A stretch of DNA of 62,526 bases from JALHOM01 sp964444225 (GTDB lineage Bacteria > Patescibacteriota > Saccharimonadia > Saccharimonadales > 2-12-FULL-41-12). The translations under genes and the position numbers were made by a program. The DNA lies in NCBI GenBank assembly GCA_964444225.1, contig CAYUFM010000004.1, positions 1 to 62,526 on the forward strand, written 5' to 3'. Numbering within the stretch: the stretch's first letter is position 1; each line of letters opens with the position of its first letter. This document shows, piece by piece, positions 34,937 through 43,444 of the stretch. The notes under the pieces are model-generated. The model saw nothing but the letters and a program-made list of their open reading frames with translations, ran no database searches and was not told the DNA's origin.

Positions 34937-36110
34937 TTACTGGTCTCTGTTTGGTAACTCTAACAATGTCTACCACACCCAAAGTAATCAGTGGAGCAGC
35001 ACTAATTGCTATTGAGCCACTGACCCCTAATTCCTCAACAACAAAATAGAACAATACTGCTAATAATAAGAATAAAATTTGACCAAACGAATTAGCGGTA
35101 GATAATATACTAGCTCGTCTTGACGATTCAATTCTTTCTTGGATGTGCAGATTCAAATATGAATCAATATACTTAATCGCAGCATACATTACAAAAAGAT
35201 TAGCAAATATTGCAATTGCGCCACCAAAAATTAACCCAATTGACGAACTTAATATGAGACCGATCCATGCAACAACCGTTGATATCCGAGTTAAATTAAA
35301 CCTCCCAAAAATATAAGAACTAATCGCCATACCAATCAAAATAACTGGAAACAATAAAGCGACCGATTCAATGCTCAGCCCTTTGCTTGTAGAAAAAATC
35401 TGGTAATACTCATACATTACCGATTTAAATGCAACTAAAACAACAACCAGAAGTATTAGCCACCTTAATAAGTCACTTTTTAAAATGACCATTACTTCTT
35501 TGAGGTGTCTATACCAGCTTAAGTTTGCGTGAGTCGCTGGAGTTATTTTAGGTTCAAACATCCTAGAAACTAGCCATATTGCATATAAAAGCCCTGGCAA
35601 AGTAAAGAAAAATGCCATGCGAAGATTGCCGAACAAGGAAATCAAATAAGCCACAATGCCTGCCAGTGTCATACTCCAAAGAAATAAGCTATCGGCTATA
35701 CCTTTAACATTTTGATAATGCTCTTTTAGGCCTCTATCCTTTAAGCTGTCGTAGATTAGTGCCTCATAAGTACCGGAATACATCGCAGTCCCTAGCGCCC
35801 ATACAGTCGCTCCAATGGCAAATACTAAAAAAGTACTTCCTAGCCCGATTATAATTGTACTTGCTGCTAATAAAATCAAACTTATTACTAGTACTTTTTT
35901 TCTACTCCATTTATCTGCCAAAACACTTGATGGTATTTCGAACAGCAACTGTGGCGCCCAAGCTAAAGCACCTAGTATGATGATTTGCTGCAAACTCATC
36001 CCAATTTGCTCGTAAAAAACTTTATCAATTGCATACCAAACAAAAAAACCATTGAAAAAAGCAATCAAATAGAAGCTTCTCTTGATCGACCTAAGGTTGG
36101 GCGGGTGCAT
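34926..36110 (-). CDS. MFS transporter
   Basis: 394-aa membrane protein with about 12 hydrophobic helices and the MFS motif-A-like loop between helices 2 and 3 (SVLADKWSRKKVL, about residue 60). It belongs to the drug/solute permease part of the major facilitator superfamily; the substrate is not predictable. The start is ATG at 36110 with no obvious Shine-Dalgarno sequence. Its end overlaps the aminopeptidase gene by 11 bp on the opposite strand. It lies 33 bp downstream of yraN. Confidence 0.9.
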   Translation of the reverse strand: MHPPNLRSIKRSFYLIAFFNGFFVWYAIDKVFYEQIGMSLQQIIILGALAWAPQLLFEIPSSVLADKWSRKKVLVISLILLAASTIIIGLGSTFLVFAIGATVWALGTAMYSGTYEALIYDSLKDRGLKEHYQNVKGIADSLFLWSMTLAGIVAYLISLFGNLRMAFFFTLPGLLYAIWLVSRMFEPKITPATHANLSWYRHLKEVMVILKSDLLRWLILLVVVLVAFKSVMYEYYQIFSTSKGLSIESVALLFPVILIGMAISSYIFGRFNLTRISTVVAWIGLILSSSIGLIFGGAIAIFANLFVMYAAIKYIDSYLNLHIQERIESSRRASILSTANSFGQILFLLLAVLFYFVVEELGVSGSIAISAAPLITLGVVDIVRVTKQRPVITS

Positions 36111-36143
36111 TTACGATGAATTATACAGCAGAATATTACACAC

Positions 36144-36482
36144 TTATATAATTTCAATAAATTCTACTTCGTAGTCTTCGCCTGAAACGCTGGCAGCAGA
36201 CAGGCAATACTCGCCTTCCCATTTGTTTTGGGCAATCCAATACTCGGCCGCGAAGCTCATTTGTCTTAACTTTGCTGGAGTTATATACTCAAACCCTTCG
36301 CCCTGCCTGGAGCTAAAACGATATTTAACTTCGACAAAGTAAACACACCTGTTTTTTTTGGCAATAATATCTATCTCACACTGTTTGGTCTTCCAATTTC
36401 TGTCCAGTATTTTAAAACCTTTGAACTCTAGGTATTTTTCTGCAGCATTTTCACCGTATTTTCCACTGTCGTTATGCTTCAT
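36144..36482 (-). CDS. UPF0102 endonuclease-like protein YraN
   Basis: 112 aa, family UPF0102. The restriction-endonuclease-like signature is clear: GENAAEKYL (about residue 8), EIDIIAKKN with the catalytic Asp, and YFVEVKYR (ExK, about 50-57). These proteins are often next to rnhB, as here, where the two genes overlap by 11 bp. The role is presumed DNA repair or recombination but is not established. It has no start codon ambiguity; ATG at 36482 lies within the end of rnhB. Confidence 0.9.
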   Translation of the reverse strand: MKHNDSGKYGENAAEKYLEFKGFKILDRNWKTKQCEIDIIAKKNRCVYFVEVKYRFSSRQGEGFEYITPAKLRQMSFAAEYWIAQNKWEGEYCLSAASVSGEDYEVEFIEII

Positions 36483-37050
36483 ACGTATCCATGATATCTT
36501 TGATAGGTTTGAAGGACCATCTGTGCAGTGGTGTTAGTCCTTTCTCCCTTATGGACGCTAGATGCTGCGAAGTGCCATAGCCCACATTTTTTTCAAATCC
36601 GTAGTTTGGATACAACTTACCCTGGTTGCTCATATATTCATCTCTTGCAACTTTGGCTACTATGCTAGCAGCAGAAATTTCTGCCACGCCGGCATCACCG
36701 TTAACCACACACTCAACTTGTTGATGAATTTTATCTCCCGATAAGTAGTTAAAGTTACCATCAATCAGTATTTTTATACCTTTTGGAGCCTTCTTCAAGG
36801 CTCTTTGGCAAGCTAAAGTTGTCGCCTTAGTTAAGCCCAAATCATCGACTTCACTAGCGCTTACCCAGCCCAAACCCACAAATTCGGCAGTAGAATTAAT
36901 GATTTTTGCCAAATCTTCTCTCTGAGATTTTGTCAGTTTTTTAGAATCTTTAAGTCCATGAATCTTTTGTCCCAGCAATACGGCCCCTACCACCAACGGC
37001 CCGGCCCATGCACCACGCCCAACTTCATCAACCCCAATGACTTTTTGCAT
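36472..37050 (-). CDS. rnhB: ribonuclease HII
   Basis: 192 aa; removes RNA primers and misincorporated ribonucleotides from DNA. VIGVDEVGRGAWAGPLVVGAV (residues 4-24) carries the first Asp-Glu pair, and further acidic residues are in LIDGN (about 97) and NGDAGVAEISAASIVAK. The start is ATG at 37050, preceded by AT-rich DNA just downstream of the rplS terminator. It overlaps yraN by 11 bp, a common rnhB-yraN pair. Confidence 0.96.
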   Translation of the reverse strand: MQKVIGVDEVGRGAWAGPLVVGAVLLGQKIHGLKDSKKLTKSQREDLAKIINSTAEFVGLGWVSASEVDDLGLTKATTLACQRALKKAPKGIKILIDGNFNYLSGDKIHQQVECVVNGDAGVAEISAASIVAKVARDEYMSNQGKLYPNYGFEKNVGYGTSQHLASIREKGLTPLHRWSFKPIKDIMDTYEA

Positions 37051-37063
37051 TAAATTAAGTATA

Positions 37064-37092
37064 TAAAAAAAGCGCCGATTTGGCGCTTTTTA
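37064..37092 (-). terminator. rho-independent terminator of rplS
   Basis: AAAAAGCGCC-GATTT-GGCGCTTTTT is a strong GC stem (AGCGCC 37071-37076 with GGCGCT 37082-37087) extended by A/T pairs. It lies between rplS and rnhB and has a T-run on both strands, so it could work both ways. Confidence 0.88.
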
Positions 37093-37104
37093 TTAAGCAA
37101 AAAC

Positions 37105-37578
37105 TTATTTTTCTTCTTTTGCTTTGGGAGTTTCTTCTGCAGGCTTTTCAGTTTCTGGTGCTTTTTCCTCAACAGCCTCGGCTGGCTCAGGTTTTGGCGC
37201 CTCTTTTATAGTATTGACCTCATCACGGTTAAAATCCATACCGGATAGTCTAGCTGATTTACCTGTACGCTCACGCATATAGGTTAGGTAATTACGGCGA
37301 ACCTTGCTTCGCTTCGTTACTTCAATTTTTTCTACAAGCGGGCTGTGAAGAAGGTAGGATTTTTCTACTCCAATTCCGCTAGCAACTCGCCTAACGGTGA
37401 TACTACTCGTGTGACTACCCTTACGGTCAGTGCGAATAACTAGCCCTTCAAAAACCTGAATACGCTCTTTATTACCTTCACGGATTTTTTGGTGAACTTT
37501 AACAGTGTCGCCAGACTTAACGTCGACAACATCGTGTTTACGATACTTTGCTTCAATAGCTGAAATAACTGATGACAT
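37105..37578 (-). CDS. rplS: 50S ribosomal protein L19 with charged tail
   Basis: 157 aa. The first 115 residues are L19 (DTVKVHQKIREGNKERIQVFEGLVI, RKGSHTSSITVRRVASGIGVEKSY, KVRRNYLTYMRERTGKSARL). A Glu/Ala/Pro/Lys tail of about 40 residues follows and is not part of the standard protein. It starts with ATG at 37578, and a strong terminator follows the gene. It is transcribed alone, divergent from the malic enzyme. Confidence 0.97.
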   Translation of the reverse strand: MSSVISAIEAKYRKHDVVDVKSGDTVKVHQKIREGNKERIQVFEGLVIRTDRKGSHTSSITVRRVASGIGVEKSYLLHSPLVEKIEVTKRSKVRRNYLTYMRERTGKSARLSGMDFNRDEVNTIKEAPKPEPAEAVEEKAPETEKPAEETPKAKEEK

Positions 37579-37680
37579 TACTAATTAACCTTTTTCTTCA
37601 CAAATTGTTTTATACATTCTACCACATCTGTTGTGATAATAAAATACCCTGATTTAGAAAATAAGCGTAAACTACCTAGT

Positions 37681-38820
37681 ATGGATTATAATCAACGAGC
37701 TTTGGACGAACACAAAAGATTAAAAGGTAAGATTTCTGTTGAATTAAAGGCAGATCTAGCCACAAAAGATGACTTAAGTACATTCTACAGCCCCGGCGTC
37801 GGTGCCGTCAGTAGCCACCTAGCCGAACACCCCGAAGAACTCAGGGATTATACCTGGACCAACAATACAGTAGCTGTCATATCTGACGGATCAGCTGTTT
37901 TGGGGCTCGGTAATATCGGTCCAGAAGGCGCACTACCGGTAATGGAAGGTAAATGTATGCTGTTTAAACATTTTGCCGGGATAGACGCTGTACCAGTTGT
38001 ACTTAATGTCCATACAGCAGATGAAATCATCGCCGTTGTTAAAGCCCTAGCCCCAACTTACGGCGGGATTAACCTCGAAGATATCGGTGCACCACTTTGT
38101 TTTGAAGTAGAAGAAAAACTAAAAGCCGAACTAAATATCCCCGTTTTTCATGATGATCAACATGGCACGGCTGTCGTGGTGTTAGCCGGACTAATAAATT
38201 CTATGAAAATAACTGGCAAAGACCTTAATACTTGTCGAGCGGTAGTTAGCGGAGTTGGTGCTGCCGGAGTAGCTATAATGAAACTACTTAAAAAATACGC
38301 TCCCGGACTAGAAATCATCGGGCTAGATAGTCAAGGAATTATTAGTTCTAACCGCGCAGATTTGAATGTTGTCAAACAAAACTTACTACACCTGGGCGTA
38401 CTCAGTGGAGCGATAGAAGGCGATTTAACAGAGGCCGTAAAAGGCGCTAATATATTCATCGGTGTTAGTAAGGCTGGCCTGCTAACAGCTGATCATATAA
38501 AATTAATGGCCAAAGACCCAATCATTTTTGGCCTGGCTAACCCCGTACCAGAAATAATGCCTGATGAAGCCAAGTCTGCCGGAGCATTAATAGTAGCCAC
38601 TGGTCGCAGTGACTTCCCTAACCAAGTTAACAACGCTGTTGCCTTCCCGGGCATTTTCCGCGGAGCGCTAGATAACCGAGTCACCAAAATTACAGATGAC
38701 CACAAATTAGCTGCCGCAAAGGTCATAGCAGGGCTGGTCCAGAACCCAACTCCAGATGAAATAATCCCATCAGTCCTAGACCCACGCCTAGTCCCAGAAA
38801 TCTCTAAAGTTATCGTCTAG
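37681..38820 (+). CDS. NAD(P)-dependent malic enzyme
   Basis: Oxidative decarboxylation of malate to pyruvate, 379 aa from ATG 37681. YSPGVGA near the N-terminus, GKCMLFKHFAGIDAVP (catalytic Lys, about residue 85), the EDIGAP and FHDDQHGTA metal-binding blocks (about 137 and 157) and the Rossmann GVGAAGVA loop are intact. There is no phosphotransacetylase domain. The frame is open to a GTG at 37633, but the ATG suits the family start and a TAAACT -10-like box sits 7 nt before it. Convergent overlap of 11 bp with the next gene. Confidence 0.93.
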   Translation: MDYNQRALDEHKRLKGKISVELKADLATKDDLSTFYSPGVGAVSSHLAEHPEELRDYTWTNNTVAVISDGSAVLGLGNIGPEGALPVMEGKCMLFKHFAGIDAVPVVLNVHTADEIIAVVKALAPTYGGINLEDIGAPLCFEVEEKLKAELNIPVFHDDQHGTAVVVLAGLINSMKITGKDLNTCRAVVSGVGAAGVAIMKLLKKYAPGLEIIGLDSQGIISSNRADLNVVKQNLLHLGVLSGAIEGDLTEAVKGANIFIGVSKAGLLTADHIKLMAKDPIIFGLANPVPEIMPDEAKSAGALIVATGRSDFPNQVNNAVAFPGIFRGALDNRVTKITDDHKLAAAKVIAGLVQNPTPDEIIPSVLDPRLVPEISKVIV

Positions 38821-39502
38821 TTACGGTTTGAACACTGCCTAAACCACTGTTCGCTACGGCTAGATCGAAGTCATCCAGATACTCTATTTCACTGGCTCTT
38901 AGTTCTTCCTCGACTGCTCTTCGACCAATGGCTACGGTCGAGGTAATTACCTGACCTTTAGTATATTCACGCTTTGTATAAGGATCAAAAATACCACCTC
39001 TATACACATAGCTACCAACAGGAACTTCTTGCTTTTTAAGCTCTGGTTCTTCGCCTAATCTTTTAGGTACAAGTAGCTCAAAAACAATACTGTACATTTG
39101 GCCAGCTCTACCGTAACCTACATTGCCTGACGGACCCTCCCAAATACGTGGAGTACTTGATCTAATACTAAAGCGCTCATCATAGTCGGTGCCCAAACCA
39201 GATGCCGGTAAAACGCCCAGGATTGGTCTTGGGTCTTCAGGCTTCCTAACGCATACAATTTCAGCACCTCTAGCTGCTTGCTGGGCAAGATTAATTACGT
39301 TTTGGCGAAATCTTTCATGATTATCGTCGGGCTGTCTGCGAAGAGTTAACCAACTACCATCAGCGTCTAATAAACCACCCGATAAAATATTAAACTCATC
39401 AAAAGAAATAACACCATATTTATTCCCTTTACCTACAATCTCTTTTTCTATTTGATGCAACTCAGCCATTTTTTCAAAATACTCAGCAGCAAGATCGCTC
39501 AT
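38810..39502 (-). CDS. hypothetical protein
   Basis: A 230-aa soluble protein. It begins with a short amphipathic helix and has a middle rich in Gly, Arg and Pro (PRPILGVLPASGLGTDYD) and a Tyr-rich YVYRGGIFDPYTKREY segment. It has no transmembrane helix, no Cys cluster and no recognised domain. It is a single-gene unit, with 159 bp of AT-rich DNA upstream that shows nothing I can name. Its last 11 bp overlap the 3' end of the malic enzyme gene on the other strand. Confidence 0.65.
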   Translation of the reverse strand: MSDLAAEYFEKMAELHQIEKEIVGKGNKYGVISFDEFNILSGGLLDADGSWLTLRRQPDDNHERFRQNVINLAQQAARGAEIVCVRKPEDPRPILGVLPASGLGTDYDERFSIRSSTPRIWEGPSGNVGYGRAGQMYSIVFELLVPKRLGEEPELKKQEVPVGSYVYRGGIFDPYTKREYTKGQVITSTVAIGRRAVEEELRASEIEYLDDFDLAVANSGLGSVQTVTRR

Positions 39503-39661
39503 AACAAACCTCCATAATTTTATTGTATTTTACTAAACTTTATACTTTTGTACAAAATTATACTGATCTGTTCATAAAGCATCGACATATTAAAAGTAAA
39601 TAACAAACTTTATTCTACGACAACGATCGCTAATCCCGTGCCGCTTGCCTAAAGAATATAA

Positions 39662-40078
39662 CTAAAAATCTTCTGGAAGGACATGTTCTAAAGTATTTAC
39701 AAATTTAGATATTTCTTCATCCATCAATAATCTGGAATATCTGCCAAGCTCAACCACTAATTCAGCGGTAACTTCATCATTATGGTCATCAAAATGCGAA
39801 ACAACTTCATCTGTCAAAAATGCCGAAATTCTAATCTCGCAACACGGACACCGAAACCTCGCATCAGACACACCTCCATTTTGATCGCCACTCAATGCGT
39901 AGATATATAAAAAATCTCCACCGCAGGACCGAGGGCATACCCATGGTTCACTAAGCACTCCCATTTTCTGCTCATCGGTAAGTGTAATTTCTTGGCCGTT
40001 TATGCCGTCAATTGCTCTATATACACCAACACGGGGACCTGGCTCTTGCTTCTTTTCTTGAGTTTCATGATTTGCCAT
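39662..40078 (-). CDS. hypothetical zinc-ribbon-like protein
   Basis: 138 aa from ATG 40078; the frame continues upstream to an ATG at 40111, but those 11 residues are hydrophobic and poorly supported. The visible feature is a Cys-rich block: CPRSCGGD near residue 48 and CPCC near residue 77, spaced like a zinc ribbon. The rest is acidic. No family is recognised. It lies between the 230-aa unknown and pilB, on the same strand, separated from pilB by 105 bp. Confidence 0.6.
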   Translation of the reverse strand: MANHETQEKKQEPGPRVGVYRAIDGINGQEITLTDEQKMGVLSEPWVCPRSCGGDFLYIYALSGDQNGGVSDARFRCPCCEIRISAFLTDEVVSHFDDHNDEVTAELVVELGRYSRLLMDEEISKFVNTLEHVLPEDF

Positions 40079-40183
40079 ATATATATTATATAAGTTAATG
40101 GCAAATAACACAATAATCTTATTTTTGGTTACTGTAGAGTTCTTAAGTAGTAACCCCTAAATGGATGCTACAGGCTAACTTAC

Positions 40184-41791
40184 TTAACCTACTACTCTGT
40201 AAACTTCTTCAAGAGTAGTTTCGCCAGCCAGAACCTTGATGATGCCGTCTTGAAGCATTGTTACCATGCCATCAGCTATAGCTTGGTCCTCTAGCATTTT
40301 GGTGGTGACCTGTTTGCCGGCAACGCCTCGCAAAAGGTCTTGCACACCATCACTCATCTTGAATTGCTCACGTAAAGCTAGCTGACCTTTGTATCCAAAT
40401 GGATTTTCCTCTGAACTGCCTGGCTTATAAAGAGTAATGTTATCCAAATTTGGTCGCTCAACCGACGGAGGCAAGGTCTCTATCACCTTCCAGATTTGTT
40501 GCTTTAATGTATCATCTGGCTGAAATCCAACTTTTGTCTCGTCATCAAGATGCCTGACCAGTCTCTGTGCCATCACTAAATGTACAGCGTTTACAAACAA
40601 AGGGTTAGTGCCGATCGCATCAAGCATGCGTGTAAGAGCTGCTGCTGATGAACTAGCATGATAAGTAGACAAGACTAGGTGCCCGGTAAGCGCGGCCTGA
40701 AGCGCTGTTTTGGCAGTATCTTGGTCACGAATCTCACCAACCATCACTACATCGGGGTCTAGACGCAGGACAGCTCGCAATTTTTCGGCAAAACCTTGCT
40801 CGTTTTGGTCACCGTTAACAGGAATTTGTACAACTCCAGGTATAAAATATTCGACCGGGTCTTCTAGAGTAATAATCTTGCGCTCAGTAGTATTAAGAGT
40901 GTTGATTATCGAATATAGCGTCGTAGTCTTACCAGAACCGGTTGGACCCACAACCAAAACCAACCCTGACGGGTGAGAGATCACCTCGTCAACCGCTGCA
41001 CGCTCCTCGGTATCGAGGCCAAGGTTATCTAACTGCAAATATTGTAGCTCAAAATTAAACAGCCTCATCACTATGTCGATTCCGTAAACCGTCGGTACTG
41101 TCTCGACACGCAAGTTCACCGTAACTTCCTCGCCTGTTGCTAATCTGTAATTCTGATTGATGTGACCAGTTTGAGCATCTGGACTACCTGTACTAACATT
41201 TGCCGCGATGGCTATGGTTGAAATAACTTGACGATATTTTTCGTAACTAATTCCGGCAACCGGATGAAGAACGCCATCTACCCGAATACGGACCCGCACT
41301 TCATGTTCCTGACATTCTAGATGAATGTCCGAGCCTTTCAACTGGTAACATTGCTTTACTAAATAAGCCACAACATCATCAGAAAGAACTTGGTCCAAAG
41401 TTGCAGTAACTCGCTGGTATAAATCACCTGTGTCTTCTTTAGAAATATTTACGTCTTCGTATGTGACTTGTTTTGGTGGATCATAAAGTTTTATATAGTC
41501 AGAAAAACCAGTGTCTGATATAAGAGAAAAGCTGATTTGGTGGTCCAAAAAACGCTTGCGCAAGCCGTCCATGTTCTGTTGTGAAGTCATGTTGGTAACG
41601 CCAAAAGAAATATTATGCGCATCCGCATAGAGAGGAATCACTCTAAGATGTTTAAGCTCATCAACACTGAGTACTTCGTGAAATAAAGATTTGTCAGGTC
41701 CCGACGTGTCTGAATAGTTCATGCCCAGAATCTGGGAACGTCTTTGAGTTGACTGCTCTTCAGTCTGTCGTGGATCTTGGCTCATATACAT
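40184..41791 (-). CDS. pilB: type IV pilus assembly / secretion ATPase (PilB/GspE family)
   Basis: 535-aa hexameric ATPase driving pilin assembly. An N-terminal MshEN-like domain (about 1-110) is followed by the T2SSE domain: Walker A GPTGSGKTT (about 280), Asp box (TLEDPVEY), Walker B (DPDVVMVGEIRD, about 350) and His box (TGHLVLSTYHASS, about 370). The C-terminal tetracysteine zinc loop that most PilB/GspE carry after QRLVRxLC is absent; here QRLVRHLDDE continues without Cys. The start is ATG at 41791 or 41785. Pilus partners (pilC, pilins, pilT) are not in the window apart from a pilin-like protein at 61.1 kb. Confidence 0.93.
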   Translation of the reverse strand: MYMSQDPRQTEEQSTQRRSQILGMNYSDTSGPDKSLFHEVLSVDELKHLRVIPLYADAHNISFGVTNMTSQQNMDGLRKRFLDHQISFSLISDTGFSDYIKLYDPPKQVTYEDVNISKEDTGDLYQRVTATLDQVLSDDVVAYLVKQCYQLKGSDIHLECQEHEVRVRIRVDGVLHPVAGISYEKYRQVISTIAIAANVSTGSPDAQTGHINQNYRLATGEEVTVNLRVETVPTVYGIDIVMRLFNFELQYLQLDNLGLDTEERAAVDEVISHPSGLVLVVGPTGSGKTTTLYSIINTLNTTERKIITLEDPVEYFIPGVVQIPVNGDQNEQGFAEKLRAVLRLDPDVVMVGEIRDQDTAKTALQAALTGHLVLSTYHASSSAAALTRMLDAIGTNPLFVNAVHLVMAQRLVRHLDDETKVGFQPDDTLKQQIWKVIETLPPSVERPNLDNITLYKPGSSEENPFGYKGQLALREQFKMSDGVQDLLRGVAGKQVTTKMLEDQAIADGMVTMLQDGIIKVLAGETTLEEVYRVVG

Positions 41792-41831
41792 TAATTAAAA
41801 CATAAGTGTTATGACCTTGTATACTACCTAG

Positions 41832-41909
41832 ATGAACACGCATTCTGCACTTAGCTCAGTTTTGGTGCGACCAGGAAGCACGCAACGAGCCGTACATGAG
41901 GTACGGTGA
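41832..41909 (+). CDS. 25-codon leader ORF in frame with the trmH-like gene
   Basis: Starts with ATG exactly 6 nt after a TATACT box (41820-41825), so the transcript would begin at or near its ATG. It ends with TGA at 41907-41909. The very next codon is the GTG start of the methyltransferase in the same frame. It contains a 6-bp hairpin (CCGTAC...GTACGG). It may be a translated leader peptide coupled to the gene behind it or an N-terminal extension broken by one stop codon. Confidence 0.4.
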   Translation: MNTHSALSSVLVRPGSTQRAVHEVR

Positions 41910-42497
41910 GTGAGTACTGAACTAGACAAACCAGAAATGAGCAAGAGGCCAGCGGTGTCTCAGGCTACGCCTGAGAGCAGACTGGCTGGTGCAGAAGACG
42001 TGGGTAGAAACATTGTGGTGGTAGCGCACAATATCAGAAGCACCCATAACGTTGGGTCGATTCTGCGCACCTGCGATGGGTTTGGTGTCAATAAAGTTTA
42101 CTTTACCGGCTATACACCATACCCAAAATCAGACAATGACGACCGCTTGCCATATTTAGCAGAAAAAATTAATAGCCAAATTCACAAAACTGCTCTAGGA
42201 GCCGAAAAATCTGTAAAATGGCAAAAAGCCGAGATAAGCGAAATTATCAAAGTACTAAGGGACACTGGTTTTGCCATACTCGGCTTAGAGCAACAACCAG
42301 AGAGTATCCCCCTAAACGAATATGACTCACCAGTAAAAGTAGCTCTTATACTAGGCGAAGAAGTTGACGGGATTCCGGAAAATATTACTAATCTGTGTGA
42401 TGAATTTGTGGAGATTACTATGGTTGGTAGCAAGGAATCCTTTAACGTATCCGTTGCTACGGGCATAGCACTATACCAACTGCGTTTTGGAAAATAG
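41910..42497 (+). CDS. SpoU/TrmH family RNA 2'-O-methyltransferase
   Basis: 195 aa, a SPOUT knot methyltransferase. Motif 1 is NIVVVAHNIRSTHNVGSILRT (about residue 34), motif 2 is LILGEEVDGIP (about 150), and motif 3 is ESFNVSVATGIALYQ (about 175). These bind SAM and methylate a ribose in tRNA or rRNA; the target is not predictable. The GTG start directly follows a TGA; an ATG at residue 10 is an alternative. The first 30 residues are low-complexity and encode a 7-bp hairpin (CTCAGGC...GCCTGAG at about 41959). It leads into the CAP-domain gene 26 bp downstream. Confidence 0.9.
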   Translation: MSTELDKPEMSKRPAVSQATPESRLAGAEDVGRNIVVVAHNIRSTHNVGSILRTCDGFGVNKVYFTGYTPYPKSDNDDRLPYLAEKINSQIHKTALGAEKSVKWQKAEISEIIKVLRDTGFAILGLEQQPESIPLNEYDSPVKVALILGEEVDGIPENITNLCDEFVEITMVGSKESFNVSVATGIALYQLRFGK

Positions 42498-42523
42498 CTT
42501 AAATATGATATAAACATAAGCAG

Positions 42524-43429
42524 ATGCCATCAAAACAAAAAAAAGTTCATCACAAAGGCAAGCACAACGAAAGACACACTAAAGGTTTTTTGAAAGCTTA
42601 CGCCCCATACCTGCCCCTTCTAGTAATTGTGGGCTTTGGTTTGTTTATTTCTACGACTAGCACATTCCGAAAAAGTGGCGACGTACTTTCGTACGCTACC
42701 AATACATCAGACCCAGGGCTTCTTGAAGCCACCAATAAAGCCAGGGCAGAAAACGGCCTTTCTGCTCTTAAATATAACGTTACACTAGACCAAGCAGCAC
42801 AAGAAAAGGCCAAAGATATGGCTACGCGAAATTATTGGTCCCACAACACACCTGACGGGAAAGAGCCTTGGGTTTTCTTTGAATCTGCTGGATATAAATA
42901 TTACAAAGCAGCCGAAAATCTTGCATATGGATTTTCCGATAGTGATTCAACAGTGGTCGGCTGGATGAACAGTCCGTCGCACCGGGCAAACGTGCTAGAT
43001 AAAGAACTTGCGGAAGTAGGTTTTGGCATAATAAACGTAGAAAATTATCAAAATAAAGGCCAAGAAACCATCGTGGTCGCAATGTACGGAACACCCGCCA
43101 ACTCAAATGTAGCCGCAGCTCCAGAAATAAAAATTGGAGGAGGAGAACCAAATGCCGTATTTGCATCTAGCAATACTAACCTTGAGTCTAAAAAAATTAG
43201 CTACGCTCAAATGCTGACGGGGGGTTCTGCGCCATGGATAACCTTCGCCGTTGGTTTAATGATAGGATTAATTGTTATGTATCTTGTCCTAAAACATACT
43301 CGTAACTTGGTGCGGGCTATCCGAAATGGAGAAAAGTTTATTTTGCATCACCCGCTACTGGATGCTACGGTTGTTGCGCTATTGGCGCTTGCTACTGTCG
43401 TAGCGCAAACTGCCGGCGTAATCCATTAA
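42524..43429 (+). CDS. membrane-anchored CAP/SCP-domain protein
   Basis: 301 aa. A basic N-terminus with one membrane helix (about residues 28-45) is followed by a CAP (SCP/PR-1) domain (about 65-195): ATNKARAENGLSAL, DMATRNYWSHNTPDG, GENL-like AENLAYGF and VVGWMNSPSHRANVLD. Two more hydrophobic segments at the C-terminus (about 240-260 and 280-299) anchor it again. CAP proteins are usually extracellular, so the domain probably faces outward and could contact the host cell. This is inference. It ends 16 bp from the 3' end of dnaE. Confidence 0.85.
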   Translation: MPSKQKKVHHKGKHNERHTKGFLKAYAPYLPLLVIVGFGLFISTTSTFRKSGDVLSYATNTSDPGLLEATNKARAENGLSALKYNVTLDQAAQEKAKDMATRNYWSHNTPDGKEPWVFFESAGYKYYKAAENLAYGFSDSDSTVVGWMNSPSHRANVLDKELAEVGFGIINVENYQNKGQETIVVAMYGTPANSNVAAAPEIKIGGGEPNAVFASSNTNLESKKISYAQMLTGGSAPWITFAVGLMIGLIVMYLVLKHTRNLVRAIRNGEKFILHHPLLDATVVALLALATVVAQTAGVIH

Positions 43430-43444
43430 ATCATTCCACACCAA

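Noticed and set aside
37633..37680. Upstream GTG start for the malic enzyme
   Set aside because: The extra 16 residues lack family similarity and the ATG at 37681 sits correctly behind a -10 box.
41907..41909. TGA between the leader ORF and trmH as a sign of a TGA-recoding genetic code
   Set aside because: All long genes in the window are uninterrupted by TGA and many end with other stops at expected lengths, so TGA acts as a stop codon here.
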